From Trichosporon coremiiforme (Eukaryota > Basidiomycota > Tremellomycetes > Trichosporonales > Trichosporonaceae): DNA of 64,000 nt. This document shows, piece by piece, positions 11,326 to 22,936 of this stretch; positions within the stretch are counted from its first letter, which is position 1, and each line of letters begins with the position of its first letter. The translations under genes and the position numbers were made by a program. The notes under the pieces were generated by a model. It was not told the DNA's origin, ran no database searches, and saw only the letters and a list, made by a program, of their open reading frames with translations. The DNA lies in assembly GCA_039545355.1 (NCBI GenBank), contig BCJJ01000015.1:62001-126000 (forward strand). Direction: 5' to 3'.

Positions 11326-14300
11326 CTAATGCCTGGTATCGTTGCCTCCCGAGGCAGCCTTCATAGCGTTATCCAGCAGAGCGCGGTTCGCTCCCTCTCC
11401 TCTCCTCCGGCGACCGCCGCCGCGATCGCGCGGTTCCCTCCTCTCCTCCCTCCTCCTCTCACGGTCGCGCCCGTCTCCGCTCTCGTTGCGCTTCCGCTTC
11501 GGGTCCGGCGAATCCTTTCCGTCGTCGTCGAAAGCCCGCTTCCTATTCGGGCTGCCCGGGGCCGAGCCGTTCTCCGCAACCAGACCCATGCGTGCCGCCA
11601 GCGAACCGCCCGCATGGCTGGTGTCGCGGGCACGGGCGTTGATGCGCAGCTCACGCGGCGCTTCGCGCTCGGGACGGTCGGGCGTCGGTCGAGCGTCGCG
11701 GTCAGAGGGGCGAGCGGGTTCGGCCTGGCGCGACGTGTCGCGCTCCGACTGACGGGGCGTCTGACGGCCCTCAGGACGATCCTCTCCGCGAGGCGTGTTG
11801 GGTGGCCGCTCGCCACGCGGCGCAGGGGGTTTCTCGTTGCGCGGCGATTCCCGCTCGCTCCTAGCAGGCTCGCGGTCGCGGTGGTCGCGGGGGGCGTCGC
11901 GTGGGTCGTGAGTCGGCTCCTTTCTCCGTTCGTGGCGACGAGGGCTGCGAGTGACAGGTTTAGCGGGAAGGCTGTCGCGGCCATGCTGTTCGCGAGCGGG
12001 AGAGTTGCGTCGAGACCGACGACTGCTCTCGTCACGGCGCTCCTCGCGAGGCTCCTCTCGCCGGGTAGGACGCTCGTGCTCCTCTCTGCGCTCCCTCTTT
12101 TCGCCGCGTCGGTCGCCGCGCTCTCCCCGGTCGCTTCGTTCGCCGCGCTCATTCCGCTCACCGCGGTCGCTCCTATCACCACGGTCGCTGCGTTCACTGC
12201 GCTCCCCGCGCTCTCGGCGGTGGCCTCGCTCGCCGCGTCGATCATCGCGTTCGTCCCGCTCGTCACGGGCGTCGCGGCCGTCGCGGCGCCGGTCGCGGTC
12301 GCTGGCGCGATCGCCGCGTTCTCTGTCGTCCTCCCGACGCCGGCTGCGGTCGCTGGTCCTGCTGTCCTCCGTTCCGCTGCGCTGGGGACGCGGAGGCACC
12401 GGTGTCGACCCTCGCGATCCAGGGCGGTCCATGGGTGATGTCGGCGGTTGGTCGACCAGACCACCGAACCTTCGCGCTCGAGATCGCTTGCGCTCGTCCT
12501 CGATCGACTTCTCGTCCATCGGCTTCTCGGGCTTCTCCGGTGGCGGCATCGCACCCTTCTCCGGCTCCTTGATGTCCTTAACATCCCTGCTGTTCCGGCC
12601 ATCGTCCCCCCGCTCCTTCTCATCGGCTGTAGCCTTGGGGCTATCGTCAGCCTTCGATTCAGCTGCCGCGGCACGCGCGCTGCGTGTCCGTTCGAGCTTC
12701 TCGCGCAGAGCCTTGGCGTCGTTCTGAGCCGAAGCTTGGGAATCGGCAGGAGCAGCAGTGCCCTGGTCCTTCTCAGGCTCGGCCGTCGCCGCTTCCTCCT
12801 TCCGCTCAGCTGCCTTGGCAGCCGCTGCCGCATCGGCAGCTGCCTTCTCCTCGGCCTGCTTAGCAGCGAGACGCTTCTGGTTGACAGCGAACTGCTTGGC
12901 GCCGTTAGGGTGGAAGTCCGCGTACGAGACACAAGGGCGTTGGGTCTGGCGAGTCTTGAGCTGGTTGAGGTAAGACTTGAAGGCAGGAACTTGCTCGGGG
13001 CCAATCTTGTTCTCTAACTTGCCCTCCACCAGCTTGCGGACCGAGTCCTCGATGCTTCGAGCATTGGTGTCCATGATGGGGAAGAAAGGTAGAAGCTGAA
13101 GCGCAATGACGATGGCGTTCTTCGGGCTGAACTCGGTGTTGGAAACCAAGCAAGCCTTCAAGCTGGTCGATAGGCTGTTGTGGAGCTTTGCGTAGAAGTT
13201 CTTGAAGCTGTCGTAGTCCATCGTCTTCTTCGTGTCGGCGTTCTTTGTCCGGTACTGCATGCCGGGAAGCGTGGCCGCAGAGCCGTCCGCAGTTCCAAGC
13301 GCCTCCTGGTTGTATTTGCTCTCGCTGAGATACCAGGCGTCAAGGTCGACGAGCATGAGGTATAAGCAGCGGCCAAGGTTGCGCGCCTCGTTCTCCGTAC
13401 AGGTGTAGATGCGCGTAGATAAGCCGGTCGAGAAGAAGTGCGAGTAGGCTAGAGCAGCGGAGAATCCAGGTGTGCCGAAGTCATGCGCCATGCGGATGAA
13501 GCGAGCCACGAACATGGCGTCGGCAGGGGAGTTGACGGCGCGGTTGTAGAAGCAGTGGTCATGCAATTGCCGGGCAATCAGCCCCTCGCGCTGCTGGTCC
13601 ACGTCGGAGTTGAACCAGTTGGGACACTCCTCCTGCAGGCGGCGACGCACCTCCTGAACATGCCCCTCCATCGCCGACCTCTCTTTTCGGAGCACATCAT
13701 CACGGGCACGAAGTCGCTTGCCCTCGCTTGATGTCTTGGACACTTCTCGAAGAAGCTTGGCGATCCTGGCACTCGCTTGCTCGTACTGGTTGGTCGCACA
13801 TGCGATGTCATTGACAGCTAAGCTGTTGAACCGAACGATGAATGGACTGTTGTCAGCTACAGCTGGCGTTGAGGACTCACATTCCCAGCACATCCTTGAC
13901 AGGTCGGTATTCGGGGAGAACCTCCAGCTCGCGAATGGTGCCGGTCAGGTGGGAGGGCCACCACTCCAACTGACTGTCCACGTCCATTGCTTCACCAGAA
14001 GGAGCGTCCTCCTGAGCCGCTAGCTTCGGTCGCAAGATCATCCAGGCCATCTGGGGCTCGATTCCAATGTCCTCGGAGAGCTCGGTGAACGTAGGAATGA
14101 GGTCGATGCGCTCCTGAGGAATAAGGATCTCTGCAACGTACATGCAGAAGCGAATGAAGATGTTGCGGGTGTAGTCACGCTGGCCCTGGATGGTCAGGAG
14201 AGGCGCGTTCGGGTCGAGGAACGGCGCCTCGGCGGCAGTGTAGGCGAGACCGATGAGGATGGGCACAGCCAGACTGGTGGAGCGCAGAGCCTCGACAAAC

Positions 14301-16969
14301 CGAGGTCCGCTCTTCTTCACCTGGTCCAGAAGCTCGGCGGAGCGCAGGGGCTTTCGCGAACCACGGGTGTTTTCGGTGGCAAAGAATGCTTCGCGCACCA
14401 TCTCTGGTCCGGCAGCGTAGGACTCCAGTTGCTCGTTGGAGATGGCGAACTCCTCGACAGTGTCCTCGCCAGTCATGCCATTCATAAGCTTCTCCAGGAC
14501 CGTGAACGCCGCCATGTCGGTGAACTTTAGCTGTGTGGCGATCATCTTGAGGATAGGGTCGAGCGGGAATGCGTAGCGACGGTTGACGAGTCCGACAAAG
14601 GTTGCAAGGTAGTCGACAGACTTTCCAGACAGCTGGGAGACGTTGCCCAAAGTATCGACCCAGCTGAACACGGCAATATCCTTCGAGAGCGTGTTCGTGT
14701 AGCGACCGACCTCGACCATGTGCTCTCCGATGTTGCCAACCGAGCCGTATGACATGGTCTGGCTGTTCGCGGTCGTCCAGAAGGCCAGAGGGTTGGAATG
14801 GGCGATACCAGCAAGGGCACGAGCTGGACCTCGCTCAGCGGCCTGAGAAGCCGGAACTGGAGGTCCAGACGGGTTGGCAGCGGCAGCCGTGATTCGGCGC
14901 ATAGCACCCTTCACTTCTCGCTGAGCCTGTGCAGCCGCGTGAACGGCGAGCGGAAGATTGTTGCGGTCGCGCGCGTTGGTAGTCGAATCGCGCCACTCTC
15001 CGAAGAGGCTACAGAGCAGGTCCCAGTCGCAAAGCTCAAACAGCTCATACAGCTCCGCGTCGAACGCACCACTCGCCGCATCGGCCACAGACAAGGCCGG
15101 AAGAATGACCTTCCCGAGTATGCCAGTCCAAGGCTTGATGTCCGTCAGGCTAAGCTTGAGACCCTTCACCTCCTTGTCCGAACTGCCTTCCGCTACAGCG
15201 TTCTTCACCTTCTCCATGAGCTGTTCACTGAGTTGATGCTTCATCAAGCGAATGATCTTGATCATAAGCGCTGAGTTGCGTCCGCCCAAGCCCTGGAGAA
15301 GAATGAGCCAACGCTCCCCGCGCAGATGTATGTCATCGATTTCCGACCACTGTTTCAGCTCGTCCATCCAGGTGGGATAGAAGAACTCGAAGTCCTTGTT
15401 GATCGTCGATGGTGGCACAGGAGTATACAATGTCTGGACCACTTCTTCCGCCTTGTGGACTTCCACCTCCGAGTAGCCCGGACCTTGCACTATTCTCCGA
15501 TAGAGCGGCGTCAGGGAGTAGTCGATGTTGCGAATGATGAGTTGACCGAGGGCAGGGTTAGCGACGACAGTCCACGGATACTTGGCCAGCAGATAGAGAG
15601 ACATGTTGGATTCTCCGATGGCCAGGAGCGCGCGAAGTAGCTGGATCTTCTGCTCAGCCTTCGGCTTCTCAGGCTCCGCTTCCTCTTCAGCCGCGGCTTC
15701 GCTTCCCTCCGGTGCATCGTCATCGACGAGAACGGAGTTCGCAAGGGCGTTGCTCGGTCCGGATCGGGTGTTCATGGCGTTCTTGTATCGCTCGAGGATG
15801 TCGTCCATGCCGTTCTCGTCCGGGCTGAGCTTCTGCAGCAAGTGACCAGGCTTGACCAGTCCCTCCTTGATAAGTAAGGCAGTAAGGACCAATAATCCTG
15901 TTGGTGTCTGACCATTGTCGGTGTTCTGGTAGAAGAGGTATCGGAAACCCAGCGTCTTTGCGATAGTGCTGTCGTCATCAGGTAGAACGTCCAAGGCGTG
16001 AGTTATCCGCTCGTCTTCAGTATCATAATACGGAAGAGGTCGCGGGCCGTTCTGGGCGAAGTGTCCGATAAGGTGTCGGAAGAAGCGCCAAGTCGTCGGT
16101 ACATGGCAACTCGCGATCTCGATGATGAGGTCGAGGACGCGGACAGGGGCGAGGCCGAAGGTTCCGATAATGAGCTGGATGCGCATCCATACGTCCTCCG
16201 CGCGTTGCCGAACTTCTTCGTCGGAGCTCTTCGTGTTTTTCGAGAAGACGAGGGGTCCGGTCAAAAGAACAATGAGGTGTGAGAAGCCTTCTGATGCCTC
16301 GCGGAGCAGGTTCGACGTCCGTTGCTTGAAGTATGTCGACGTCTGCAGCTTAATGTATCCGCGGTGGAGCTGCTGACCATCTCGAGGCGTAGGATGCAAA
16401 CCCAGCGGTGACAGGTTCTCAACAGATGAGACGAGGTTCATGACATGCTGCGGCACCGTCTTGGACGTCTTTTGAATTAGCTGGGTGTCGATTGTGTCGA
16501 ACTTACGGCGAGCTCCTTGACCAGTTCGTTCGCCCGGTCGAGAACTGTAGAGTCGAACTCTTCGCCTTTCCGGTCTTTGCTGTCGCTCTCCGTTAAGATG
16601 ACCTCGTCAATGGCGTCGGTGACCGCCGAGCCCAGCGCTTCCGCCTCCGGCTGGCCCTTCTCATTGATTCTTGTAAAGATGTCTTTGAAGAATGCGACGA
16701 GCACATCCGCTGGGAGTGCCGATCGCAACAGCGTGATCACGCTGTTAAACAAGTTCAACTGCTTCAGAGGTTCAGCCGTCGCTGCCTCGGTCTGGTCCAG
16801 CAAGACACCGGCACTGGGTTGTCAGTTGTCTTATCAACGAGTGCGCGCGTCCTCATACTCACATGGTGTCGCGCCCTCCAGACTCCCAAGATTCCAAAGC
16901 GGTCGACAGCTTGGCCACATCAGAAGAGCGGTCGAATGCTCCAGACGTGGAGACCTTGCGATCCGCCAT
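11326..16969 (-). CDS. THO2: THO complex subunit 2
   Basis: Scaffold of the nuclear THO/TREX complex, which couples transcription to mRNA packaging and export. Four exons (16969-16863, 16813-16507, 16468-13881, 13822-11326) close to 1832 residues. Around residue 175 the block YFKQRTSNLLREASEGFSHL corresponds to the THOC2 motif preceding the large helical domain. Other matching blocks are RYLFYQNTDNGQTPTGLLVL, the MIKIIRLMKHQL region, and LGRCLYLMLVDLDAWYLSESKYN near residue 1100, typical of the Tho2 C-terminal domain. The last roughly 450 residues are extremely charged (RD, RE, RS and KE-rich), predicted disordered, and suited to RNA binding. The start ATG at 16969 opens a short first exon (MADRKV). 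The N-terminal region before the conserved block is shorter than in metazoan THOC2. Confidence 0.92.
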
Positions 16970-17341
16970 CTTTGGGTCGTTGTGGAGATGACCGACTGGG
17001 TCAAGGGGTGAATGTTGATGCAACCGTCAGTCGCCGCACATCTTGAGCAGGTGGAGGTGCCAGTGCGGAGGCAGATCATCTCGTGGCCCTGGGATTAAAG
17101 TGGTAAAACCTCTTAGGAAATGCCTCGCCGATTACAGTGAGTAGCGACTGTCATGCATGCATAGTTCTCGTACAGTTTGCAAGACTACGAGTTCATGTGC
17201 TATACGTGACAACTGCGCTGCATTGGGAACGAAGTTTGGCAAAGGAAGGCAGAAAAGCCAGGGGGTCGAGGCACAGACTAATGGCGGCCACCAGGTCGCC
17301 GCCCTGTCCAACCCCCTCACAAAAGAAGCTCCTCTGTTGAG
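16970..17341. other. THO2 promoter side, no gene recognised
   Basis: Between the THO2 start and the terminator of the minus-strand tRNA. Only short overlapping open frames are present. Confidence 0.5.
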
Positions 17342-17346
17342 AAAAA
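17342..17346 (-). terminator. Pol III oligo-T terminator for the tRNA gene
   Basis: On the minus strand the first run of five T downstream of the tRNA is here, about 50 nt after the mature 3' end. No earlier T4 run occurs in the trailer, which contains the two 17-nt direct repeats. Confidence 0.5.
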
Positions 17347-17352
17347 GCTTCT

Positions 17353-17390
17353 GCATCTTCCGATTGCACAGAAGCATCTTCCGATTGCAC
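17353..17390. repeat. Tandem 17-nt direct repeat in the tRNA trailer
   Basis: The 17-mer GCATCTTCCGATTGCAC occurs at 17353-17369 and again, identical, at 17374-17390. It lies immediately 3' of the minus-strand tRNA gene. Confidence 0.8.
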
Positions 17391-17395
17391 CTCTC

Positions 17396-17492
17396 TTCTC
17401 CGCCAGGGAGTCGAACCCTGCTCTATCGCGAACACCTGTAAGGTATCTCTCGTCCTGAGAGGCGATTATACTAACCGATATACTAGCGAAGA
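17396..17492 (-). tRNA. tRNA-Glu (anticodon CTC) with a 25-nt intron
   Basis: The cloverleaf folds by hand on the minus strand. Acceptor stem 17492-17486 pairs with 17403-17397 at all seven positions (one G-U wobble). The D arm contains the CGGTTAG loop. The 5-bp anticodon stem (17466-17462 with 17429-17425) is perfect. The T arm has a perfect CAGGG/CCCTG stem around TTCGACT. The anticodon CTC is at 17459-17457, with U33 before it and A37 after it. A canonical-position intron of about 25 nt (17455-17431) follows A37. The 3' CCA is not encoded. A discriminator A is at 17396. Confidence 0.88.
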
Positions 17493-18038
17493 GGCGTTGG
17501 TGTCGGGGTCGGAGTTCCGCGGACGCGCCAGCGGGCCCCAGGCCGCCAGCGCAGTTACGGCGAGGGCGGCGCCTTGTAGGAGACATTGATACTGTCCAAC
17601 GCTAATAAGATAGACGGATACGTGATGGTTGTGGAGATTACGAACGATAAGGCGTGGCGAAGCTTGCTGCGGCAGCCTTCGAAGGTTGTGGCACGATACC
17701 ATGAGAGCGCAACTCCAAGACAGAGCAAGGATTTTGGAGGTGGTCGTGCTGATTGTGGCACTAAAAGAGAGTGCGAACGGTATTCCAGTGCACTGCAGTG
17801 TTCGGGGAGCTGTATGATCATGGTGAAGCCGAACAATCGCTTCTGTCCTCTTTGTGCCTGCACAGCGACAGTCTTTGACATACAGCGTTCAGTTCATCAC
17901 CATAGTCTGCCTCCGAGCCCCTGTTGTGGGCATCATCGAGTAAACTTGTGGAAGTCCACTATGCATCGCCGGAAACATTGTCAGCAGCATTGCCGAATGG
18001 CAACTTGCTGTCCACCCTTCCTGAGCTGATGACGCAAA
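17493..18038. other. Intergenic, no gene recognised
   Basis: Upstream flank of the tRNA gene. Short open frames only, with no splice pattern I could extend into a protein. Confidence 0.45.
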
Positions 18039-18999
18039 ATGTTCACAAGTCAGCTCGCCCGCTGTTTTGCATTTCATACACTGCTGCAATCGCTCAACCA
18101 TGGGCTGCATCGTGATCCCAATCCTGATTCCTGGCTTTACCGGCCCGGCTTCTTCCGGCCGTTATCACCCGCTGTACGGTCAGCCGCCCTCCCCAATGAC
18201 CCCGTCTATGACCCCATCGACAAACTCGTGAGTGCGGACAGAAATCGGGGCTCGCTGACGACTAGATGTGGCGGGACATCATCTCGCCCAGCCTCAAGGG
18301 CGCTCCCAATCGCCAGAGCCAACACGGGCCCGGTCGACTCCTCCGAGATGAGAAGGAGAGCTGTGTGTAGCCCAGCGGAAGTAACATTCCAGTCCCGCCG
18401 CCACCCCTTCGTTCTCGATGGGAGCCCAACGCTCCCTCGTGCCATTTCCAAAGTCAGCCGGCCCTGGCCCAATGCAAGCTCTCAGCACTCGGGGGTGTTG
18501 CGAAGGGTGTCCGGAAGACCAATCTATGCCAGCGGTCGCGGCTATCATCGGGCAGTAAAGAGGATAAGAACGTTCTTTCCCGCGGCGGTGCGGTGCTCAG
18601 GGGATGCGAGCGCCCAATCGCAACAGGCACCGACCTCCGAGAGCTGATTAAGGAGTGGCCAATGCCGAGCGGCGTCTGGGCTGACGACCAGGCGATGATG
18701 GCGTTGTGTCCGACAGTTGGTGGCGGACTCTCAAAGACGAGATCCGGAATATCGAGCTCCGGAGCATGGTCAAGGACTGGCCTGTTGCCACTGGCATCTG
18801 GGCCAACGACAAGCGACACAACAAAGGCGTCCGTTGGCCCAAGGATTGGTTTGCTCCGGTTGCAGCTGCTCCTCCGCCTGAACAGGGAGATGAGGCTGCT
18901 CTCCATACTTTGTCTGAGGGACAGCCGAAGTGTAAGATATCGAAGGGGAAGAAGAACAAGAGAAAGAACAATAGGAGGAAGGGAAAGAAGCGCTGGTGA
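18039..18999 (+). pseudogene. Possible decayed gene with WP-containing tandem repeats
   Basis: No family recognised. One protein-like path runs through frame 0 (HRDPNPDSWLYRPGFFRPL, then NDPVYDPIDKL), a 38-nt GTGAGT/GCTGAC/TAG intron at 18228-18265, and then frame 2 from MWRDIISPSLKG. That path meets a stop near 18367. Beyond it, frame 2 holds LIKEWPMPSGVWADD (about 18645-18690), and frame 1 holds the related MVKDWPVATGIWANDKR (about 18766-18816) and a Lys/Arg-rich tail ending at TGA 18997-18999. The two WP blocks lie 122 nt apart, which is 41 codons minus one base, so a one-base deletion is implied. An alternative intact model exists: ATG 18100 with the same intron, stop at 18647, 169 residues. 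It excludes the repeats. Which is expressed cannot be decided here. Confidence 0.4.
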
Positions 19000-19254
19000 A
19001 CGCCCACTTGCGAGCCCATCTAGCGACCTGAAGTTGACCCACCGCCGCCTTTCGATTGATGCCATCCGCCCCATAAAATTCCAGATCTGAAGGTATACTG
19101 TTGTCAGTTCAGGCAGACGACGAGGTTCCTTGTAGTAAGACACATCAGTCGATGGCCATTAGCGGCCATTCAGTGGTCGAATCTATAACATAGGGTATAC
19201 AAAGCGAGGGATGGCGGCGAGTCGAAAGGTCTTGATGGAGGGCGACGGATGCCC

Positions 19255-19535
19255 TCACATCGTCACCGCCATGATGATACAGGCGAGGGAGACATAAGGC
19301 GAAAGGCGCTCGCCTATCCGCGCGCTCTTGAAGAAGAGACCGAGGAATCTATTAAATCAGCGTCGGTTAAGTATAGGAGACTCACCCTTCGCGGTTACGG
19401 TCGACGAGGCTCGGAGCGAGGGCTCGAATGTACGTGCACGTGCAGATGAAGAGGATGACCAGGAACAGGAGTGACTGGAAGTTGAAGAGAGCCGACTGAC
19501 GGTTAGCATTGTCCCTCTTCCGCGATGCTCACCAT
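19255..19535 (-). CDS. KSH1: KISH-family secretory pathway membrane protein
   Basis: Small Golgi/early secretory membrane protein needed for protein secretion (Ksh1, TMEM167). It was found by reading the minus strand. Exon 1 contributes only the ATG (19535-19533), exon 2 is 19495-19386 and exon 3 is 19348-19255; lengths sum to 68 residues plus stop. The sequence [10 protein letters not shown], then [18 protein letters not shown], then [17 protein letters not shown] matches the family almost throughout, and the length is normal. Two membrane helices are visible, near residues 9-22 and 55-68. Introns are 37 nt, each with good donor and acceptor. It is divergent from RAD17, with 228 bp between start codons. 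Because its exons are short, ORF-length filters would miss it. Confidence 0.92.
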
Positions 19536-19763
19536 CTTGCGCGACCTTCTTTCGTGGGATGGAGGTCGGTTGTCATCAAGCGGTCGCAAGATTCGTGGAA
19601 AGCATCCACATGACGCGTCTGGTGCGTGTGCGGGGAAAAAGTCCCGCCTGACCAGTTACCCCGCATTCTGGCTGAGAGAGCAGTTCCTGGGATGATGTTG
19701 TTCCGCAACCTCCCCATCCTCTCGGAGCTCGATAGCTGCTCAAGGCAGACAGAGATTAAACCC

Positions 19764-22499
19764 ATGCCTCCGGCCAAGAGGGGAAAGGGATCTCCTGCTA
19801 AGAGGAAGCTCAGCTCTCTCAGCTCAGTGAGTGCGCCGAAAGCTACGGCGATTCGACCGGGCATCAGCTGACTGGACCAGTTTCAGCCAACGCTCAACTT
19901 TGGGAAGGTCCCAGCGAAAGCGAGTTCCTCATCGAACGCGAGCACTCAGCCCAAGTCATCAAAAACCAAACTGGTTAAGGACAGTGATGATGATAGCAAG
20001 CTCATGCCCCCGCCTCCGGTACCCTCCCGAACTCGGGCTCCATCGACATCACGCTCGAAGAAGGGGAAGGGGAAAGAGATCGAGGTAGTCGACGACTCAA
20101 TCGAGATCATAGACAGCGACGACGATCTTAGCGAGGAAGAGAAGGCGCCGCGAAGGAAGCGCGACTCGTCATGTAAGTTGAGATTGTCTTGACGAGAACT
20201 GACAACAGCTCTCTCAAGCAGTACCGCGAGGGCGTCCGGTGGTCTCTGGACAGATGCCTATGCCCCTACACAGGTGGTATGTCATGGCCCCACTACTTTA
20301 CTCGCTAACGCTTTGCAGTCTGAACTAGCACCTGGGAAGCAGCGCGTCGCCAAGCTATCCGAATGGTTGTATGAGGCGGTCCACGGCGTGCCGGAATCTG
20401 TTGGGACGTCTGGCGCGGCGGTGTCGCAGACCACGCGAGATCGGTTACGGAAGTACAGAGTGAGTCTACGCCTGGATTCTGTGAACTGACAGCAGCGCAT
20501 ACTGCTTGTAACTGGCCCTGCAGGCATCGGCAAGACGACCACCGTGCGCGTAGTCGCCAAGGAGTTTGGTATCGACCTCTCAGAATGGAGTGAGGGCGTC
20601 GAGGAGCGCGGACTCGGGAGCGGATTCGGTAAATTGTGCTCTTGTACTCTACAACTGACTGCAGAACATGAAACTGGTATTGGAAAGGTCGCGTCTTGGC
20701 TGTCTCGAAATGCGTATCCATCGCTCGACGTCGCTGGGTCTTCGAAAGCCCGCCCTCGCGCACTGCTGATGACCTCGCTGCCCAATATCAGTCACATTCC
20801 CACCCGTCTCGCGTTCCACCAGGCGCTTCTCGGTTTCTGCAAGAGCTACAACGCGAGCAGCTGTCCTCTAATCATCGTCCACAGTGATGCCGGCAGCGGC
20901 GGTAAGGCTGAGGCAAGCTGGATGGACCGAGACAGTGGGGGGAGTGAAAGCATATTGGACGTAGTGGGACGCGAAGTCTTCGACGGGCCGTGGAGCGCTG
21001 AGATCAAGTAGGTTTCCCACTTTTTTGCTAAGCTGACCGTAGCTTCCGTCCGCTGGCTCCCACGTTCATCACTAAAGCATTGAACAGAGTCCTTTCGATA
21101 GCCATCCAAGACCCAGCCTTACGGCCACCGGCGGGGGCGATTCAACTCATTGCCCAGTCCAACGGAGATCTACGGAGTGCCATCAACTCGCTACAAATGC
21201 TTTCCTCGGGGAAGTCCCTGAAGGCCATGGCGAAGAAGCGCAAGACGGACGCCCCTCGAGCGAAAGCTACGGGCCGTGGCAGTCGTGGTGGAAAGGGGGC
21301 GAAAGTGGACCTCAGCGACGAGATCCGCACAGCGTGAGTTCATGATCCCTAGGTGACGAGCTGACTCCAGTCTGGAGGCGATCACTTTGCGAGAGCAGTC
21401 GCTAAATCTGTTCCATGCCCTCGGCAAGGTCTTCTACAACAAGCGTGCGTGCCGATGAAGTCCTGCGAAACGCTAACAATGAGGACTTGGAGATCCCACC
21501 GATGACAAGGAGGACAAAGAAGCCATAGCAGCCATGGAAAAGCTACCAAAGGACCTGCCTCTGCCCCGACACCTGAGAGAGTTTCAACGAAGCAAGTCGC
21601 TCGTGCAGATGGAGGTGAGTTCAGTCACTCAGACGGCAACTGACATCAGACGTTCCTGCCGACAGTGCCCGTTGACGCCTCCACTTTCGCATTGTGGCTA
21701 CACTCGAACATCCCCAAATTCTGCGACGAAATTGAGGAGTTTAGCGCCATCCTCGACCAGTTCGGCTCAGCGGACTTGATGCGTACAGACGAAGACATCG
21801 TGGGTTTTAATAACTGTGCTGTGCTGACCGGCGACAGTGGCAATCGAGTCCTACTGCCATCGCCTATGCGTTGCATTTGAACGTGCGTGGAGCACTCATG
21901 GGCCTGCCGTCGCCGGTGTACAGGTAAGTGACAGTTAGGGAAGAGGCTAACTTCATGCAGAGGCTCGAACCGCAAGGTGACTAAGCCTCAGTTCTTTGAG
22001 AGCTACCGCACCGAGCGCGACAACAGCGCCCTGTTGGATGTTGCGGCAGGGTACATGGCTCGGAAGGCCGTTGCCTCGCACCCAGATTCATCCATCAATG
22101 AGGGCGACAGGGCGGCGTCTTGGGGAGGGATGGCCACAAGAGCGGTCCTTGCGACTGAGCTGGTCCCGATGGCGGTGAAAATACAGCATCTGACAAACGG
22201 TGAGCAAGCTTGCCTTCGCGTGCTTGATAGCTGACTGTGCAGACCCGCTACTTCCTATCTCGGTTCGACCACTGTCCATGCCTCCTTACGTAACCTCGAC
22301 GGTTGCATCAACCTCCGAGGAGCTGACAGAGACGTCGGGTCCGGATACCTCAGATCTTGGCCATGCGCAGATGGCCGGCGAAGATGGGATGGGTGACGTT
22401 CCTGAACGTCAGGGTTGGGACACGGAGGCGGCCGCCGAGCGTGCCGAGGACGAGGAACTGGGCTGGCTCGAGGACGACGACATCGAGGACTGGGACTAG
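19764..22499 (+). CDS. RAD17: DNA damage checkpoint clamp loader Rad17 (Rad24)
   Basis: Large subunit of the Rad17-RFC clamp loader, which loads the 9-1-1 clamp at damaged DNA in the nucleus. Thirteen exons (19764-19826, 19881-20172, 20209-20273, 20319-20459, 20496-20628, 20665-21007, 21043-21333, 21371-21444, 21484-21614, 21650-21799, 21838-21923, 21961-22199, 22243-22499) close to 523 residues. The N-terminal 115 residues are basic then acidic and look disordered. LWTDAYAPT precedes the AAA+ core with Walker A GPAGIGKTT near residue 190, IDLSEWSEG, and PPAGAIQLIAQSNGDLRSAINSLQ as the sensor 2/lid helix region. The C-terminus is acidic (WLEDDDIEDWD), as in Rad17 proteins. The expected acidic pair before LPN reads T-S (20772-20777). 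Confidence 0.92.
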
Positions 22500-22936
22500 G
22501 CCCACAGGTTGGGCGGCGCTAGTTTCAACCCGTCGCCGCTATGGTGGGCAAAGTGGCATATTGGTAGCTCATACGGCGTGCAAGCCGGTGTAAAATAGCA
22601 AAACAGAATTGACCGCATGGTGCGCGTGGTGCAGCGGTCGGAGCATGCAAGAAGCACACCAAATGTTTACTGATTGGTGCAAACGAGCGCCGGAGTTGGA
22701 TATTCGGAGCTGACCTCATAGCCTTAATAGTAACCTTAGACTGCACGTGACGGCGCAATGCCCGGTATGCCGTGCGAGCGCTGACCAAATGCATCATCGG
22801 TCGGTCAGGCAGCAGGCGGCCGCCCTGAGTGTCTGATGCCCGGTAAACGCAAAGGCTAGCAAAGCGTGCAGAGTGTCGTGATAGCGACAGTCCATTCTCG
22901 TCCTCGTGATCCGATCCGCGCTTCTCTCCTCCTCTT
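22500..22936. other. Upstream region of the aminopeptidase gene
   Basis: 437 bp between the RAD17 stop and the first candidate start of the aminopeptidase. It holds a CACGTG core at 22744-22749 and otherwise nothing recognised. Confidence 0.5.

Noticed and set aside
11296..12438. 380-codon plus-strand frame over the THO2 tail
   Set aside because: Opposite strand of the Arg/Asp/Glu repeat-rich tail; repetitive Ala/Val/Leu product with no features.
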